Assembly: GCF_944324995.1 (NCBI RefSeq)
Contig: NZ_CALUYL010000002.1
Span: 62,001-126,000 of the forward strand
Source of the DNA: an uncultured Mailhella sp.
GTDB taxonomy: Bacteria; Desulfobacterota; Desulfovibrionia; Desulfovibrionales; Desulfovibrionaceae
DNA: 64,000 nucleotides
Direction of reading: 5' to 3'
The translations under genes and the position numbers were made by a program. Every line of letters begins with the position of its first letter. The stretch's first letter is position 1. The notes under the pieces are model-generated. The model did not search any database. It was not told the DNA's origin and saw only the letters and a program-made list of their open reading frames with translations. Below are positions 29,061 through 39,507 of this stretch, piece after piece.

Positions 29061-31952
29061 ATGCCCGCTATCAAGACCCCGAAGAAACTCATTGAAGTAG
29101 CCTTGCCTCTGGACGCCATCAATGCCGCGGCAGCGCGTGAAAAGTCCATACGGCATGGCCATCCCAGCACGCTGCATTTGTGGTGGGCGCGTCGTCCGCT
29201 GGCCGCAGCGAGGGCTGTTATTTTTGCCCAGATGGTCAACGATCCGGGGTATGAACGTCAGTATCAGCGGGGCATGAACAAGGAAGCCGCCGCCAGAGAA
29301 CGGGAACGTCTGTTCAAGATCATTGAAGATCTGGTGAAGTGGGAAAACACCACCAACGAAGATGTTCTGGAGCGTGCGCGCGAGGAGATTCGCAAATCCT
29401 GGCGGGAAACGTGCAGACTCAACAGAGACCATCCGCAGGCTGCCGAGCTGTTCAATCCCGACAAGCTCCCGGCCTTTCACGATCCCTTTGCCGGTGGCGG
29501 TGCTCTGCCTCTGGAAGCGCAGCGTCTCGGACTGGAAGCCTGGGCTTCCGATCTCAATCCTGTGGCGGTCACCATCAACAAGGCCATGATAGAAATTCCG
29601 CCCAAGTTTGCGGGACGTGCTCCTGTCGGCCCCATTCCCCCGTCTACAAAAGAGGCGCTGACCATGAGCGAGTGGAAAGGCGCTCAGGGACTGGCCGAAG
29701 ATGTGCGTCGTTATGGCCACTGGATGCGGGAAGAAGCGCAGAAACGCATCGGTCACTTGTACCCACAGGTGGAAATCACGGAAGAGATGGCGGTTGAACG
29801 CCCCGATCTGCAGGAATATGTGGGCCAGAAACTGACCGTTATTGCCTGGATATGGGCGCGGACCGTCAAAAGTCCCAATCCCGCGTTTTCGCATGTGGAT
29901 GTGCCACTGGCGTCCACTTTTGTGCTGTCCAGCAAGGCAGGCAAAGAAGCCTGGGTTCAGCCAGTGGTGGAAGGCGACAGCTATCGCTTTATCGTGCGCA
30001 TGGGCAAGCCGCCGGAAGAAGCCAAAAACGGAACGAAAGTAAGCTCCAGAGGGGCAAATTTCCGCTGCCTGGTTTCCGGCTCGCCTGTTGCTGCTGCATA
30101 CGTAAAAGAACAGGGGCTGGCTGGTCACATGGGAGCCAGACTTATGGCTATCGTGGCCGAAGGAACGAGAGGACGGATCTATCTTTCGCCTCTGCCGGAA
30201 CACGAAGATCTTGCCAGACAGGCGAGACCGACATGGAAGCCTTCCTCCTCCATGCCTGATAACCCGCGCTGGTTTTCACCTCCTCTATACGGCTTGACTA
30301 CCTACGGTGATCTCTTCACTCCTCGCCAGCTTGTGGCTCTGACTACGTTTTCCGATCTGGTGCAGGAAGCCATAGCCAAATGCCGCAACGATGCGCTCGC
30401 GTCCGGCATGTCGGACGATGGACTGGGTCTTGAAGCCAGCGGCACAGGCGCACAGGCCTATGCTGAAGCTGTGGGGGTGTATTTGGCCTTTGCTGTGGAT
30501 AAAGTAGCAGATAGAGGGTCTTCGTTAGGTAGATGGGACCCAACACCTACACAAAGTGGCATTATCAATGCGTTTAGTAGACAGGCCTTGCCTATGACTT
30601 GGGATTTTGCAGAGTCAAATCCCTTAGGAGAGGCATCTGGCAACTTTTTAAGCGCAGTTATATTAGTATGTAAAAATTTTATTAATTTTTCAGCAAATAA
30701 TTTAGGACATGCACTTCAATTATGTGCAAATCAACAAAATACTAGTATTAATAAAATCATATCAACAGATCCTCCATATTATGATAATATCGGGTATGCC
30801 GATTTATCAGATTTTTTCTATATATGGCTTCGTCGTTCCTTGCGCAAAGTTTTTCCGTCTCTGTATGCTACCATGTCTGTACCAAAAGAAGAAGAACTGG
30901 TAGCGACTCCCTATCGACATGGCGGGAAGGAAGCTGCGGAAACATTCTTTTTGCACGGCATGACGGAGGCTATACGCAACCTGGCCATACAGGCTCACCC
31001 AGCCTTCCCTGTGACCATCTATTACGCCTTCAAGCAGTCGGAAACAAAAGCTGAAAAAGGCACATCCAATACCGGTTGGGAAACCTTTCTGGAGGCAGTT
31101 CTGAGCGCTGGTTTTGCCATCTGCGGCACATGGCCTATGCGCACAGAGCTTGGTAATCGTATGATCAGTTCCGGCACCAACGCCCTTGCTTCTTCCATTG
31201 TGCTCGTCTGCAGAAAGCGCCCGGAGGATGCTCCCAGCATCAGCCGCAGAGAATTTCTACGGGAACTGAACGACGTTCTGCCTACGGCCTTTGATGAAAT
31301 GACGCGCGGCGGCGTGAACTCACCCGTAGCTCCTGTGGATCTTTCTCAGGCCATCATCGGCCCCGGCATGGCAGTGTTCAGCAAGTACAAGTCCGTGCTT
31401 GAAGCCGACGGTTCCCCCATGAGCGTGAAAAATGCTCTGCGCATCATCAACCGCTTTTTCGGCGGAGAAGACGACTTTGACAACGACACCATGTTCTGCC
31501 TGAGCTGGTTTGAAAGCAACGGATGGGCGGCAGGAAAGTTCGGCGATGCCGATGTTCTTGCCAGAGCCAAAGGGACCAGTGCCGCAGGACTTGCCGAAGC
31601 CGGGGTTGTGGCCTCCGGTGGAGGGGAAGTGCGTCTCTTGCGCTGGCAGGATATGCCGGAAGGCTGGAACCCGCTGCATGACAACAGAAAGCCGGTATGG
31701 GAATCGCTGCATCAGCTTATCCGCAGTCTGAACCTGCATGGAGAAGGCCCGACAGGAAAACTGCTTGCGTTGTGCGGAACGCAGAGTGGAGCCATCCGCT
31801 CCCTTGCCTATCGTCTGTACACGCTTTGTGAACGCAAGGGCTGGGCCGAAGATGCCCGCGCCTATAACGAACTTGTCGTCGCCTGGCCCAACATCGAACA
31901 GGCCTCGATACAGGTTCCTGTCAGAGAACAGGAACAAGGCTCGCTGCTGTAG
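29061..31952 (+). CDS. DUF1156 adenine/cytosine-N DNA methyltransferase
   Basis: A 963-residue protein. The N-terminus [20 protein letters not shown] followed by [18 protein letters not shown] is the DUF1156 signature. The S-adenosylmethionine-binding motif I is [13 protein letters not shown] (141-153) and the catalytic motif IV is DPPY (570-573), typical of amino methyltransferases. It probably marks host DNA as self or supplies modification for the defence system. Recognition sequence unknown. Between about 30480 and 30850, which includes DPPY, the DNA turns sharply AT-rich compared with both sides. It lies 10 bp after the HEPN gene and 9 bp before the ATPase gene. Confidence 0.9.
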   Translation: MPAIKTPKKLIEVALPLDAINAAAAREKSIRHGHPSTLHLWWARRPLAAARAVIFAQMVNDPGYERQYQRGMNKEAAARERERLFKIIEDLVKWENTTNEDVLERAREEIRKSWRETCRLNRDHPQAAELFNPDKLPAFHDPFAGGGALPLEAQRLGLEAWASDLNPVAVTINKAMIEIPPKFAGRAPVGPIPPSTKEALTMSEWKGAQGLAEDVRRYGHWMREEAQKRIGHLYPQVEITEEMAVERPDLQEYVGQKLTVIAWIWARTVKSPNPAFSHVDVPLASTFVLSSKAGKEAWVQPVVEGDSYRFIVRMGKPPEEAKNGTKVSSRGANFRCLVSGSPVAAAYVKEQGLAGHMGARLMAIVAEGTRGRIYLSPLPEHEDLARQARPTWKPSSSMPDNPRWFSPPLYGLTTYGDLFTPRQLVALTTFSDLVQEAIAKCRNDALASGMSDDGLGLEASGTGAQAYAEAVGVYLAFAVDKVADRGSSLGRWDPTPTQSGIINAFSRQALPMTWDFAESNPLGEASGNFLSAVILVCKNFINFSANNLGHALQLCANQQNTSINKIISTDPPYYDNIGYADLSDFFYIWLRRSLRKVFPSLYATMSVPKEEELVATPYRHGGKEAAETFFLHGMTEAIRNLAIQAHPAFPVTIYYAFKQSETKAEKGTSNTGWETFLEAVLSAGFAICGTWPMRTELGNRMISSGTNALASSIVLVCRKRPEDAPSISRREFLRELNDVLPTAFDEMTRGGVNSPVAPVDLSQAIIGPGMAVFSKYKSVLEADGSPMSVKNALRIINRFFGGEDDFDNDTMFCLSWFESNGWAAGKFGDADVLARAKGTSAAGLAEAGVVASGGGEVRLLRWQDMPEGWNPLHDNRKPVWESLHQLIRSLNLHGEGPTGKLLALCGTQSGAIRSLAYRLYTLCERKGWAEDARAYNELVVAWPNIEQASIQVPVREQEQGSLL

Positions 31953-31961
31953 GGAGGGAAT

Positions 31962-33011
31962 ATGCTCAAAACACTATCTATTGAAAATTTTACGGTTTTC
32001 CAAAATGCCAAACTTCAATTTTCTCCCGGTCTTAATGTCATCGTAGGGGAAAATGGGACAGGAAAAAGCCATCTGCTGAAGTTGGGCTATACCATCCTGA
32101 AAACACTGGAATCATTTGGCGACAAAGCTCCTGCCCGAGAAGTGGCAGAGCGGGAGTTCGCCAAGAATCTTGTAGATATCTTTCGTCCTGAAGCACTGGG
32201 TAGACTTGCGTCCCGTGTTCAGGGCTGCAGTGCTTCCTCAGTTTCAGCAGAATGGGGGGGAAAAGGAAAACTTGGCTTCTCCTTTTCCACAAGAAAAACG
32301 GAAAAAGTGGACATCTGGCCAAGTCCAAAATATGAAGAATTAAGTTCATCCATGCTTTTTATTCCTCCTAAAGAAATCCTTTCTGTTTTTGAGGGATTAC
32401 AAGCTACTCTAAAAAAAAGGGAACTCGCCTTTGATGGAACCTATCTGGACTTGGCTGACGCGCTAAGTTCCGCAACACTAAGAGGAAAACGACCTTCAGA
32501 TATAGCAAATCTCATTAACTCACTAGAATATACCATTGATGCATCTGTTGTAAAAAAAGATAATCGATTTTACCTTCGTTCTAAAAGGACTGGTAGTAAG
32601 GTTGAAGCACCTCTTGTAGCAGAAGGCCATTGCAAAATCGGTATGCTGGTCTATTTGATCTTGAATGGGGAGTTACGCAACAAATCTTCTTTGTTCTGGG
32701 ATGAGCCGGAAGCCAATTTGAATCCCAGACTATTGGTGAAGCTCGCACAAATTCTTGTGGAACTCAGCAAGGTCATGCAGGTTACCATCGCCACGCATAG
32801 CCTTTTTCTCCTGCGGGAGCTGGAAATTCTTCAAGAACAGAAAAAGCTCTCCAAAGCCCGTTATTTCGGGCTACACATGACTGATAACGGCGTTGAAGTG
32901 CTATCGGGCAAATCTTCCAACGACATTGGGGACATCGCTGCTCTGGAGGCTAATCTCGATCAATCTGACCGATATATGAATCTTGCCTATGAGGAAGCCT
33001 TAAATGCCTGA
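31962..33011 (+). CDS. AAA/ABC-type ATPase (RecF/SMC-like fold)
   Basis: A 349-residue ATPase beginning MLKTLSIENFTVFQNAKLQFSPG, the N-terminal pattern of RecF- and OLD-like ATPases. Walker A GENGTGKSH is at about residues 29-37, a signature-like loop follows, Walker B is FWDEPEANLNP and the switch histidine is in IATHSLFLLREL. No TOPRIM nuclease is fused. It overlaps the next gene, which encodes a probable PD-(D/E)XK nuclease, by 8 nt, so the pair probably works as an ATPase sensor with a separate nuclease. The middle of the gene is AT-rich. An AGGGAGG site precedes the ATG. Confidence 0.85.
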   Translation: MLKTLSIENFTVFQNAKLQFSPGLNVIVGENGTGKSHLLKLGYTILKTLESFGDKAPAREVAEREFAKNLVDIFRPEALGRLASRVQGCSASSVSAEWGGKGKLGFSFSTRKTEKVDIWPSPKYEELSSSMLFIPPKEILSVFEGLQATLKKRELAFDGTYLDLADALSSATLRGKRPSDIANLINSLEYTIDASVVKKDNRFYLRSKRTGSKVEAPLVAEGHCKIGMLVYLILNGELRNKSSLFWDEPEANLNPRLLVKLAQILVELSKVMQVTIATHSLFLLRELEILQEQKKLSKARYFGLHMTDNGVEVLSGKSSNDIGDIAALEANLDQSDRYMNLAYEEALNA

Positions 33012-33519
33012 TATTAACGTTGACGGATTAGTATTGTGTTTTCCTGACGGTTGGCAGATAACCAAGTTCGATGATTGGGATTTTTATCGTAACCAATTTT
33101 CTCGTGCACATAATAAAATCAAAGCTGTAGATGTTCTTGCCATCTCTCCAGACAACAGTAGTTTGTGGATGATTGAAGTTAAAGATTTTCGTGTGCACCA
33201 AAGAAAAAAGACGTATCCATTATATGAAGAAATTTGGGAGAAAGTTTTTTCAACCCTTGCAGCGCTATTACCAGCACAGACAAATGCTATAGATAAAAAT
33301 GAGAAAAATTTTGCAAAAATAGCATCTCAAGTATCCAATATTAGAGTTATATTTCAGGGTGAACAACCTGTAACTAATTCTACAGTTTTTTCTCAAAGCT
33401 ATAACGTAGCAAACCTTCAAAAGAAATTTAAAAGACTATTTCAGGCCATTGACTCAAGCGCTTTGGTTATCAATAGCAGTAAGATGCCCGATTGCATACC
33501 GTGGACGGTGAAACTATGA
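33004..33519 (+). CDS. Small PD-(D/E)XK-like nuclease
   Basis: A 171-residue protein. Residues 41-61 ([21 protein letters not shown]) show D43 followed by E58-x-K60 on a predicted beta-strand, the core of the PD-(D/E)XK nuclease fold. The rest is not recognisable. It is AT-rich, overlaps the ATPase gene by 8 nt and overlaps the DUF499 gene start as ATGA, so its expression is linked to both. A role as the cutting partner of the upstream ATPase is inferred. Confidence 0.65.
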   Translation: MPDINVDGLVLCFPDGWQITKFDDWDFYRNQFSRAHNKIKAVDVLAISPDNSSLWMIEVKDFRVHQRKKTYPLYEEIWEKVFSTLAALLPAQTNAIDKNEKNFAKIASQVSNIRVIFQGEQPVTNSTVFSQSYNVANLQKKFKRLFQAIDSSALVINSSKMPDCIPWTVKL

Positions 33520-36335
33520 CTACACTCAAGCCCTGGCGTGAACTTGTCTCTCCCCATGCCGATGTCCTTCGCGGCACGTTTCAGCAGTCGGAATTTGCTG
33601 CCGACATCTCCCGCGTTCATGCCGGAACGGCAACGGAAGAATATCAGAATCCCGCGCTGTTCTTCCAGCGCACGTTCATTACCGAAGGCATGAAGCATCT
33701 GCTCCATTCCGTTCTGGAGCGGCTTTCCGGCAGAGGAGGCGATCCCGTCATTCAGCTGCAGACGGCCTTCGGCGGCGGCAAGACTCATACCCTGCTGGCC
33801 GTGTATCATCTGGCTACGGCTACATGCCCTCCCAGCGAGATGCCGGGGGTTCCCGCGCTGCTCGATGAGGCCGGTCTCACGGAACTGCCGCGGGCCCGTA
33901 TCGCCGTCATCGACGGCATAGGAATGTCTCCCAATCAGCCGGTGACGCATGGTGAATTGACTGTCCGTACCATCTGGGGAGAACTTGCCTGGCAGCTCGG
34001 CGGAGCTGAAGGCTATGCACTGGTAGCCGATTCCGACCGGGCAGGCACATCTCCGGGAAAGGATGTTCTGCAAAAGCTGCTGCAAAACGCCGCGCCGTGC
34101 ATTGTCCTCATGGACGAGCTGGTAGCCTACATCCGGCAGTTTTCCGAAACGCCTTTGACCGGCGGCACATTCTCTTCCAACCTGAGCTTCATGCAGGCGC
34201 TTACGGAAGCCATAAAAGGCGTTCCCAATGCCGTGCTTCTGGCTTCTCTGCCCGAATCCATGGCAGAGGCCGGAGATATGAACGGGCAGCGTGCGCTGGA
34301 AACGCTTTCGCATACCTTTGGTCGCATTCAGGCACTCTGGAAACCTGTCGGTGCGGAAGAGGCTTTCGAGGTTGTACGGCGCAGACTTTTTGCTCCTGTG
34401 ACAGACAGAAAAAGCGCCGACGACGTATGCAACGCCTTTGCCAACTTCTATATTGAAAATGCCTCCAGCTTCCCTCAGGAAACGCAGGAAAGTCACTATC
34501 TCGCACGCCTGAAATCCGCCTACCCCATACATCCGGAAGTGTTTGACCGCCTGTATGAAGACTGGTCGTCCCTGGATAACTTCCAGAGAACGCGCGGCGT
34601 ATTGAAGTTCATGGCCAAGGTTATCCATCGTCTGTGGAAGGACAACAGCACCGATCCGCTCATCATGCCCGGCAGTCTGCCTCTCTACGATGGTGGAACA
34701 CGGGCTGACATCATTTATTACCTTCCTCAGGGATGGGACCCCGTTGTCGATAAGGATATCGACGGAGAAAACGCACAACCGACACAGCTTGATATGAGTA
34801 TGCCGCGTTTCGGCAATATTCAGTCCTGCCGTCGTGTGGCGCGTACCATCTTTCTGGGCTCTGCTCCGGCTGGCAATCTGGGGGGCAGCAACGTGTATCG
34901 GGGCATTGACGAGAAGCGCATTTTTCTGGGGGCGGCGCTCCCGTCCTGTTCTCTGGCCGTTTTCCGGGACTCCCTGCAACGCCTTCAGGACAAGCTGTAT
35001 TACCTGAATGTGGAAAACGATAAGTACTGGTTCAATGTGCGTCCCAATCTGCGCAGAGAGATGGAAGACCGCAAGGCCAGATACGGTATGGAACAGGCCA
35101 TTCCTTTCATCAAGGAACGTCTGCGCCATACGCTGAAACAGGGGATGTTTTCCGGCGTGCACATCTTTGCTTTCAGCAACGACATTCCTGATGACGAGCA
35201 TCTTCGTCTTGTTGTTCTCCCACCTCGGGAGGCATACAGCAAGACGTTGGATAACGGTGCTCTGTCTGCGGCACGAAGCATATTGGAAAACCGTGGAGAC
35301 GTGCCCAGACAAAACAGGAACCGCCTGATCTTTCTTGCGCCGGAGCACGATAACATCGCCCGACTTATTGATCAGATCAAATCCTTTCTTGCCTGGCAGT
35401 CTATTCTTTCCGACAGTCAGGAAGATAAGCTGGTACTGGATACGCTTCAGATAAAAAATGCCCGTACATCTGCAGACAAGGCCAAACAGATTGCCTCCCG
35501 CTCCGTCGAGGAAGCCTTCAAATGGATTCTTGTTCCCTACTGCGGGGAAAGAAACCTTACCGAAACCGTATGGGAACGACTTTCCATTCCCAGTGGAACG
35601 ACCAGCCTTATTTCCGAAATTGAAAGGCAGCTTCGTGAAAACGAAATGGTCATCGAACGCTGGGCTCCCGTTCATCTCAAGCATATCCTGGAACAGTGGT
35701 TCTGGAACAGCGGCGAACCGTACAGAAAGGCTGTGGATGTGTGGCAGGCAACCTGTCGTTATCTGTATCTGCCTCGTCTGGGCAGCAGAAGCGTATTCAC
35801 GCAAACGATAACCGACGGACTGCCGTCCCGTGACTTTTTCGCCATGGCGCAAGGACAGGAAGGAAAGAAATTTCTTGGCTTTTCCTTCGGCAAGTCTGGC
35901 ATGGTCATTCTGGATTCGTCCATGTTGCTGATTTCTCCTGAAAAGGCAAAAGAATATGAAGAGGCTCTTGCCGCTGCCGATGCTCAGGTTGCTTCTTCGA
36001 CAAAGCAGCCTTCACAGATGGGAGGTAATGCAACACAAGGAAGTGTAATAACTGCTTCCGCTGGGAATTCGGGAACGTCAGCTTCGGTAAAAGTTTTTCG
36101 TCGCTTTATAGGAAATGTGAATATCGACCCCATGATGGGTAAGATGGACAGTCAGGTTATTTTTGATGAAGTCATACAACATCTGTATGAATATACGGGG
36201 AGCAATGTCAAAATTACTCTCGAAATAGAGGCCGTTACCGACAGTCCGAAGGGTTTTGACTCCAGCATTCAGAGAACGGTCAAGGAAAACAGCAAGCAGT
36301 TGAACTTCACTATTGCAGAATTTGAACAGAACTGA
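33516..36335 (+). CDS. DUF499 large P-loop ATPase
   Basis: A 939-residue protein of the DUF499 family, starting [20 protein letters not shown]. Walker A GGGKT is at 86-90 ([19 protein letters not shown]), Walker B at about 196-201 ([11 protein letters not shown]). A long middle region follows, and a C-terminal segment after a Ser/Gly-rich linker (about 830-855) forms a compact alpha/beta tail. DUF499 proteins occur beside DUF1156 methyltransferases in defence-related operons and recall the large ATPases of BREX. ATG at 33516 was chosen for the ATGA overlap; an in-frame ATG 24 nt earlier lacks support. Last gene of the operon, closed by a terminator. Confidence 0.88.
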   Translation: MTTLKPWRELVSPHADVLRGTFQQSEFAADISRVHAGTATEEYQNPALFFQRTFITEGMKHLLHSVLERLSGRGGDPVIQLQTAFGGGKTHTLLAVYHLATATCPPSEMPGVPALLDEAGLTELPRARIAVIDGIGMSPNQPVTHGELTVRTIWGELAWQLGGAEGYALVADSDRAGTSPGKDVLQKLLQNAAPCIVLMDELVAYIRQFSETPLTGGTFSSNLSFMQALTEAIKGVPNAVLLASLPESMAEAGDMNGQRALETLSHTFGRIQALWKPVGAEEAFEVVRRRLFAPVTDRKSADDVCNAFANFYIENASSFPQETQESHYLARLKSAYPIHPEVFDRLYEDWSSLDNFQRTRGVLKFMAKVIHRLWKDNSTDPLIMPGSLPLYDGGTRADIIYYLPQGWDPVVDKDIDGENAQPTQLDMSMPRFGNIQSCRRVARTIFLGSAPAGNLGGSNVYRGIDEKRIFLGAALPSCSLAVFRDSLQRLQDKLYYLNVENDKYWFNVRPNLRREMEDRKARYGMEQAIPFIKERLRHTLKQGMFSGVHIFAFSNDIPDDEHLRLVVLPPREAYSKTLDNGALSAARSILENRGDVPRQNRNRLIFLAPEHDNIARLIDQIKSFLAWQSILSDSQEDKLVLDTLQIKNARTSADKAKQIASRSVEEAFKWILVPYCGERNLTETVWERLSIPSGTTSLISEIERQLRENEMVIERWAPVHLKHILEQWFWNSGEPYRKAVDVWQATCRYLYLPRLGSRSVFTQTITDGLPSRDFFAMAQGQEGKKFLGFSFGKSGMVILDSSMLLISPEKAKEYEEALAAADAQVASSTKQPSQMGGNATQGSVITASAGNSGTSASVKVFRRFIGNVNIDPMMGKMDSQVIFDEVIQHLYEYTGSNVKITLEIEAVTDSPKGFDSSIQRTVKENSKQLNFTIAEFEQN

Positions 36336-36372
36336 TGAATAATTAAATAATATAGCTTCAATGTTACTCCTC

Positions 36373-36404
36373 AAGCCCCGTGATCATGTCATGGGGCTTT
36401 TTCA
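36373..36404 (+). terminator. Terminator of the defence operon
   Basis: AAGCCCC (36373-36379) pairs with GGGGCTT (36393-36399), followed by a T-run. It separates the defence operon from the next module. Confidence 0.85.
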
Positions 36405-36443
36405 TTTTTCATATAGAAATAGTATCAGATAGGAGGTTTTATT

Positions 36444-37877
36444 ATGATTACTGACTATCTGAAAGCCGGTTTTCCCGCCATCCTGTTACAAACTCAGGAA
36501 CCGCATCGAGCGGATGAACTCATGAGGAAGATTCCCGAATGGCAGATATGCCGTTGGGATTGTGTCTCCGGTGTTCACGGCATGGCCCCGTCATCCTTCA
36601 CTCTCAACGAAATCCAAAACCCTGTCGAAGCTGTTCAATGGCTTTCCACTGTGAAGGATACGGTGCTCATCGCCCATGGACTCCAGCACTTTCTTGACGA
36701 TCCCGTTGTCTGCCAGTCCATTCTGAACGGAATTCTTCTCTGGAAAAGTGTCGGTAACTGTCTGGTCATGGTCTCCCCATTGCCGACTCTTCCGATTCAA
36801 CTCCAACCATTCTTTCATCTCATCGAGATGAAGCTCCCCGATGAAGAGGCGTTAATGCGCCTGCAGGCCGAGATCGGCGAAACCACCAACATCAGGACAA
36901 ACCGCAAAGCCTCAAGGCTCGCCACTGGTTTGACTGAATTTCAGGCAGAAACTGCCTTCAGCTTATCGCTGGTAAAAAAAGGCTATTTCAGTTCCAAGGT
37001 CATCACTGAAGCCAAAGCGCAGATGATTAAGAAGTCTGGTCTGCTGGAGCTTTATCCCCCTGCCGACATGCAGAACGTAGGAGGCCTGAAAAGACTGAAA
37101 AGCTACATCCAGAACCGCGCACAGGCCTACTCCCCTGACTCGTCGCTTCCCAGGCCTAAAGGAATACTTCTTGTGGGCATTCCGGGAACAGGCAAGTCAC
37201 TGTCCGCCCGTGCCGTTGCTTCCATGCTGGATTTTCCTCTGCTTCGTCTGGACATAGGGCAGCTCAAAAATTCCCTTGTCGGCGAATCGGAACGGAGAAT
37301 CAGAGAAGCAACCAAGATCATAGACGCCTTCGGCAACTGTGTCCTTTTCCTCGATGAACTCGAAAAAATGTTCGGAGGCGTCAAGGGCAACGGAAGCAGC
37401 GACGGCGGAACCACCAGCGGCATGTTCTCTCATTTCCTCACATGGATGAATGATCAGAACAAGGCGTTCATCGTGGCCACGGCAAACAACATCAGGGAAC
37501 TGCCTGCGGAGTTTTTGCGCTCCGGCAGATTTGATTCCATCTGGTTTGTCGATCTTCCCGCTCTTGAGGAGCGAAGGGAGATCATTGCCATCATGAACAG
37601 AAAATATGGAACTGCCATGCCCCTTGAGTGGGCGGAGCAGCTGAACGGATACACTGGTTCCGAACTGGAACAGATCGTCAGGGATTCCCTCTTTGACGGT
37701 CTGGAAGAAGCCAGAAAGAACCTGATTCCGCTTTCCCGAACCATGAAGGAAGAGATTGACGCCTTGCGTTCCTGGGCCATGTCCAGAGCAAGAATAGCCA
37801 ATACCCCCGACGAGGCTCCTCAGGAAGTGAGAAAAATCCGTTCCGTAGCCAGAAAACCTCTTACCCCGGCCAAGTGA
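36444..37877 (+). CDS. Ycf46-like AAA+ ATPase
   Basis: A 477-residue AAA+ protein. Residues 1-200 are a helical N-terminal domain. The AAA+ core has Walker A GIPGTGKS (245-252), Walker B LFLDELEK, sensor 1 ATANN and an arginine-finger segment RSGRFD. The overall plan matches Ycf46 of cyanobacteria and plastids and related phage or island proteins. It precedes DUF1257 and DUF2997 genes, a combination I know from phage-type gene sets. The biochemical role is unknown; remodelling of DNA or protein complexes is likely. An AGGAGG site precedes the ATG. Confidence 0.85.
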   Translation: MITDYLKAGFPAILLQTQEPHRADELMRKIPEWQICRWDCVSGVHGMAPSSFTLNEIQNPVEAVQWLSTVKDTVLIAHGLQHFLDDPVVCQSILNGILLWKSVGNCLVMVSPLPTLPIQLQPFFHLIEMKLPDEEALMRLQAEIGETTNIRTNRKASRLATGLTEFQAETAFSLSLVKKGYFSSKVITEAKAQMIKKSGLLELYPPADMQNVGGLKRLKSYIQNRAQAYSPDSSLPRPKGILLVGIPGTGKSLSARAVASMLDFPLLRLDIGQLKNSLVGESERRIREATKIIDAFGNCVLFLDELEKMFGGVKGNGSSDGGTTSGMFSHFLTWMNDQNKAFIVATANNIRELPAEFLRSGRFDSIWFVDLPALEERREIIAIMNRKYGTAMPLEWAEQLNGYTGSELEQIVRDSLFDGLEEARKNLIPLSRTMKEEIDALRSWAMSRARIANTPDEAPQEVRKIRSVARKPLTPAK

Positions 37878-37884
37878 GGCAACC

Positions 37885-38316
37885 ATGTCGCACATCGCTA
37901 AAATCAAACTTCAGATCAAAGACCTGAACCTTCTCAAGAGAGCCTGTGAACGGCTCGATCTTCGCTTTGTGGAGAACCAGAAAACCTATACCTGGTATGG
38001 GCGTGTGGTGCATCCCGAAGACCTGAAGATTCACACGGACATCACCGAGGAACAACTCGGCAAATGTGACCATGCCATACAGGTTCCCACGGCCAAACTC
38101 GGCTATGAGATCGGCGTCATCAGACGTGGTGACGAATACATCCTGCTCTTTGACGACTGGGATCAGGGACTCAGAAAGGCTGTCGGCCATCATGGCGAAC
38201 TGCTCAAGCAGGCATATACGGCAGAAGTCGTAAAAGCCCAGGCAAAACGCCACAACTATTTCTACTCGGAAAAGAAGGTCGACAATACCCTGAGAATCAC
38301 CCTGACCGCAGTATAG
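37885..38316 (+). CDS. DUF1257 (Ycf35-like) protein
   Basis: A 143-residue protein beginning MSHIAKIKLQIKDLNLLKRAC, typical of DUF1257, the family that includes plastid Ycf35. An FDDWDQGL segment and a basic C-terminus (AKRHNYFYSEKK) also fit. No function is established. It lies 7 bp after the Ycf46-like gene and 9 bp before the DUF2997 gene, so the three are co-expressed. Confidence 0.8.
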   Translation: MSHIAKIKLQIKDLNLLKRACERLDLRFVENQKTYTWYGRVVHPEDLKIHTDITEEQLGKCDHAIQVPTAKLGYEIGVIRRGDEYILLFDDWDQGLRKAVGHHGELLKQAYTAEVVKAQAKRHNYFYSEKKVDNTLRITLTAV

Positions 38317-38325
38317 GAGAGCTCC

Positions 38326-38547
38326 ATGAAAACCATCACCATTTCCATCGACGCCACAGGCGAAGTCACTCTGGAAACTTCCGGCTTCAAGGGCAAAACG
38401 TGCCTGGAAGCTTCGGAATTCATCAAGCAGGTTCTCGGCGAGGAAATCTCCCGTGAACTGACGCCTCTTTCCTATATCAACAGGGAAGGGAAAGAAGTGA
38501 CCCGTCATGTTCCCGTGTGCAGGAACGGCGGTTATTCCATCCATTAG
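38326..38547 (+). CDS. DUF2997 small protein
   Basis: A 73-residue protein (MKTITISIDATGEVTLETSGFKG at the start, then ACLEAS-like CLEASEFIKQVLG) that matches the DUF2997 pattern, a regular companion of DUF1257 and Ycf46-like genes. Its function is unknown. A GGAG site lies upstream and spacing to both neighbours is under 10 bp. Confidence 0.75.
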   Translation: MKTITISIDATGEVTLETSGFKGKTCLEASEFIKQVLGEEISRELTPLSYINREGKEVTRHVPVCRNGGYSIH

Positions 38548-38556
38548 GAGTCCGAC

Positions 38557-39435
38557 GTGTCGTATTCTGATATCTTCAAGGATGCGGCGCTTCTTCAGCT
38601 CACGGCAACCTGCTGGAGCATTGACAGAAAACTGCCGCCCGCACTTCTGGCTGAGGTCGGAAACGTGGACTATCTGAAAGGGAGAAAACTTCTCCTTGAT
38701 CCGGAATCCACGGCTCCCATCAAACAAATAACCGGCAAAGCCCGAAACTACATCCGAAAACTGGCCTTGCCATTTCCCATTCGAGGCTGCGTACTCGTTC
38801 CACGGAAGCTGATCCCTGCCATACAGGATCAGCTTTCAACGTTTAAAAACGATTACGAATGTTCCGTGGAAAGTTTTCTCTACTGGTATCCTTCCGCCAT
38901 CACGGAAGCAGCGGAGAAGCTGGGAGAACTCTTCGATCAGCTGGACTACCCTTCTGCCGATCAGCTGAAGGGACGCTTTCGCTTTGAATGGCGTTACCTC
39001 ACGGTCGGCCCGTCCACATCCCGAATACTCCCTGCCTCTCTGTACCAGGAGGAAATGACCAAGTTCAAGGAACTCATGGCGCAGGCACGTCAGGAAGCCG
39101 AAGAGGCGCTGAGAATGGAGTTTGTCGATCTGGTATCCAATCTGACCGACAAGCTGAACGGAACCGACGGAACGCCAAAACGCCTCCGGTCCTCCGCTGT
39201 GGAAAACCTGCATGAGTTTCTGTCTCATTTCGATGACAGGAACATCTTTCAGGATGAACAGCTGGAGTCGCTGGTGCAGCAATGCAAAAGCATTGTGGAC
39301 GGCGTATCGCCCGCACGGCTTCGTACCGACGTTTCCTTCAAAACGGAAATGCACGGAAAAATGAGCGAGCTGCTTGCTGCCATTGATCAGTCGCTGGAGA
39401 ATCTTCCCCGAAGAAAAATCCGCATGAGCGATTAA
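38557..39435 (+). CDS. Uncharacterised phage-type protein, DUF3150-like
   Basis: A 292-residue, largely helical protein. The segment CWSIDRKLPPALL, then GRKLLLDPESTAPIKQITGKARNYI and YPSAITEAAEKLGELF, resemble DUF3150 proteins of phages, which travel with the same AAA+ module. A coiled-coil is likely around residues 160-210. The start is GTG at 38557, with TAGGAG 6 nt upstream. The family assignment is from memory of the pattern and is less certain than its neighbours. Confidence 0.6.
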   Translation: MSYSDIFKDAALLQLTATCWSIDRKLPPALLAEVGNVDYLKGRKLLLDPESTAPIKQITGKARNYIRKLALPFPIRGCVLVPRKLIPAIQDQLSTFKNDYECSVESFLYWYPSAITEAAEKLGELFDQLDYPSADQLKGRFRFEWRYLTVGPSTSRILPASLYQEEMTKFKELMAQARQEAEEALRMEFVDLVSNLTDKLNGTDGTPKRLRSSAVENLHEFLSHFDDRNIFQDEQLESLVQQCKSIVDGVSPARLRTDVSFKTEMHGKMSELLAAIDQSLENLPRRKIRMSD

Positions 39436-39507
39436 GGCACAGGCTTGTTCCCGTCACAATTCAAAAGGGTGGCGGGATCTCTCGCCGCCCTCCTTTTCGG
39501 AGGAATC

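Noticed and set aside
33441..35852. Open frame of 803 codons on the minus strand
   Set aside because: Antisense to the DUF499 gene, with no ribosome-binding site or homology.
24501..36335. Classical DISARM or BREX
   Set aside because: No DrmA, DrmB, DrmC, PglZ or BrxL-type gene is present; only parts of the logic are shared.
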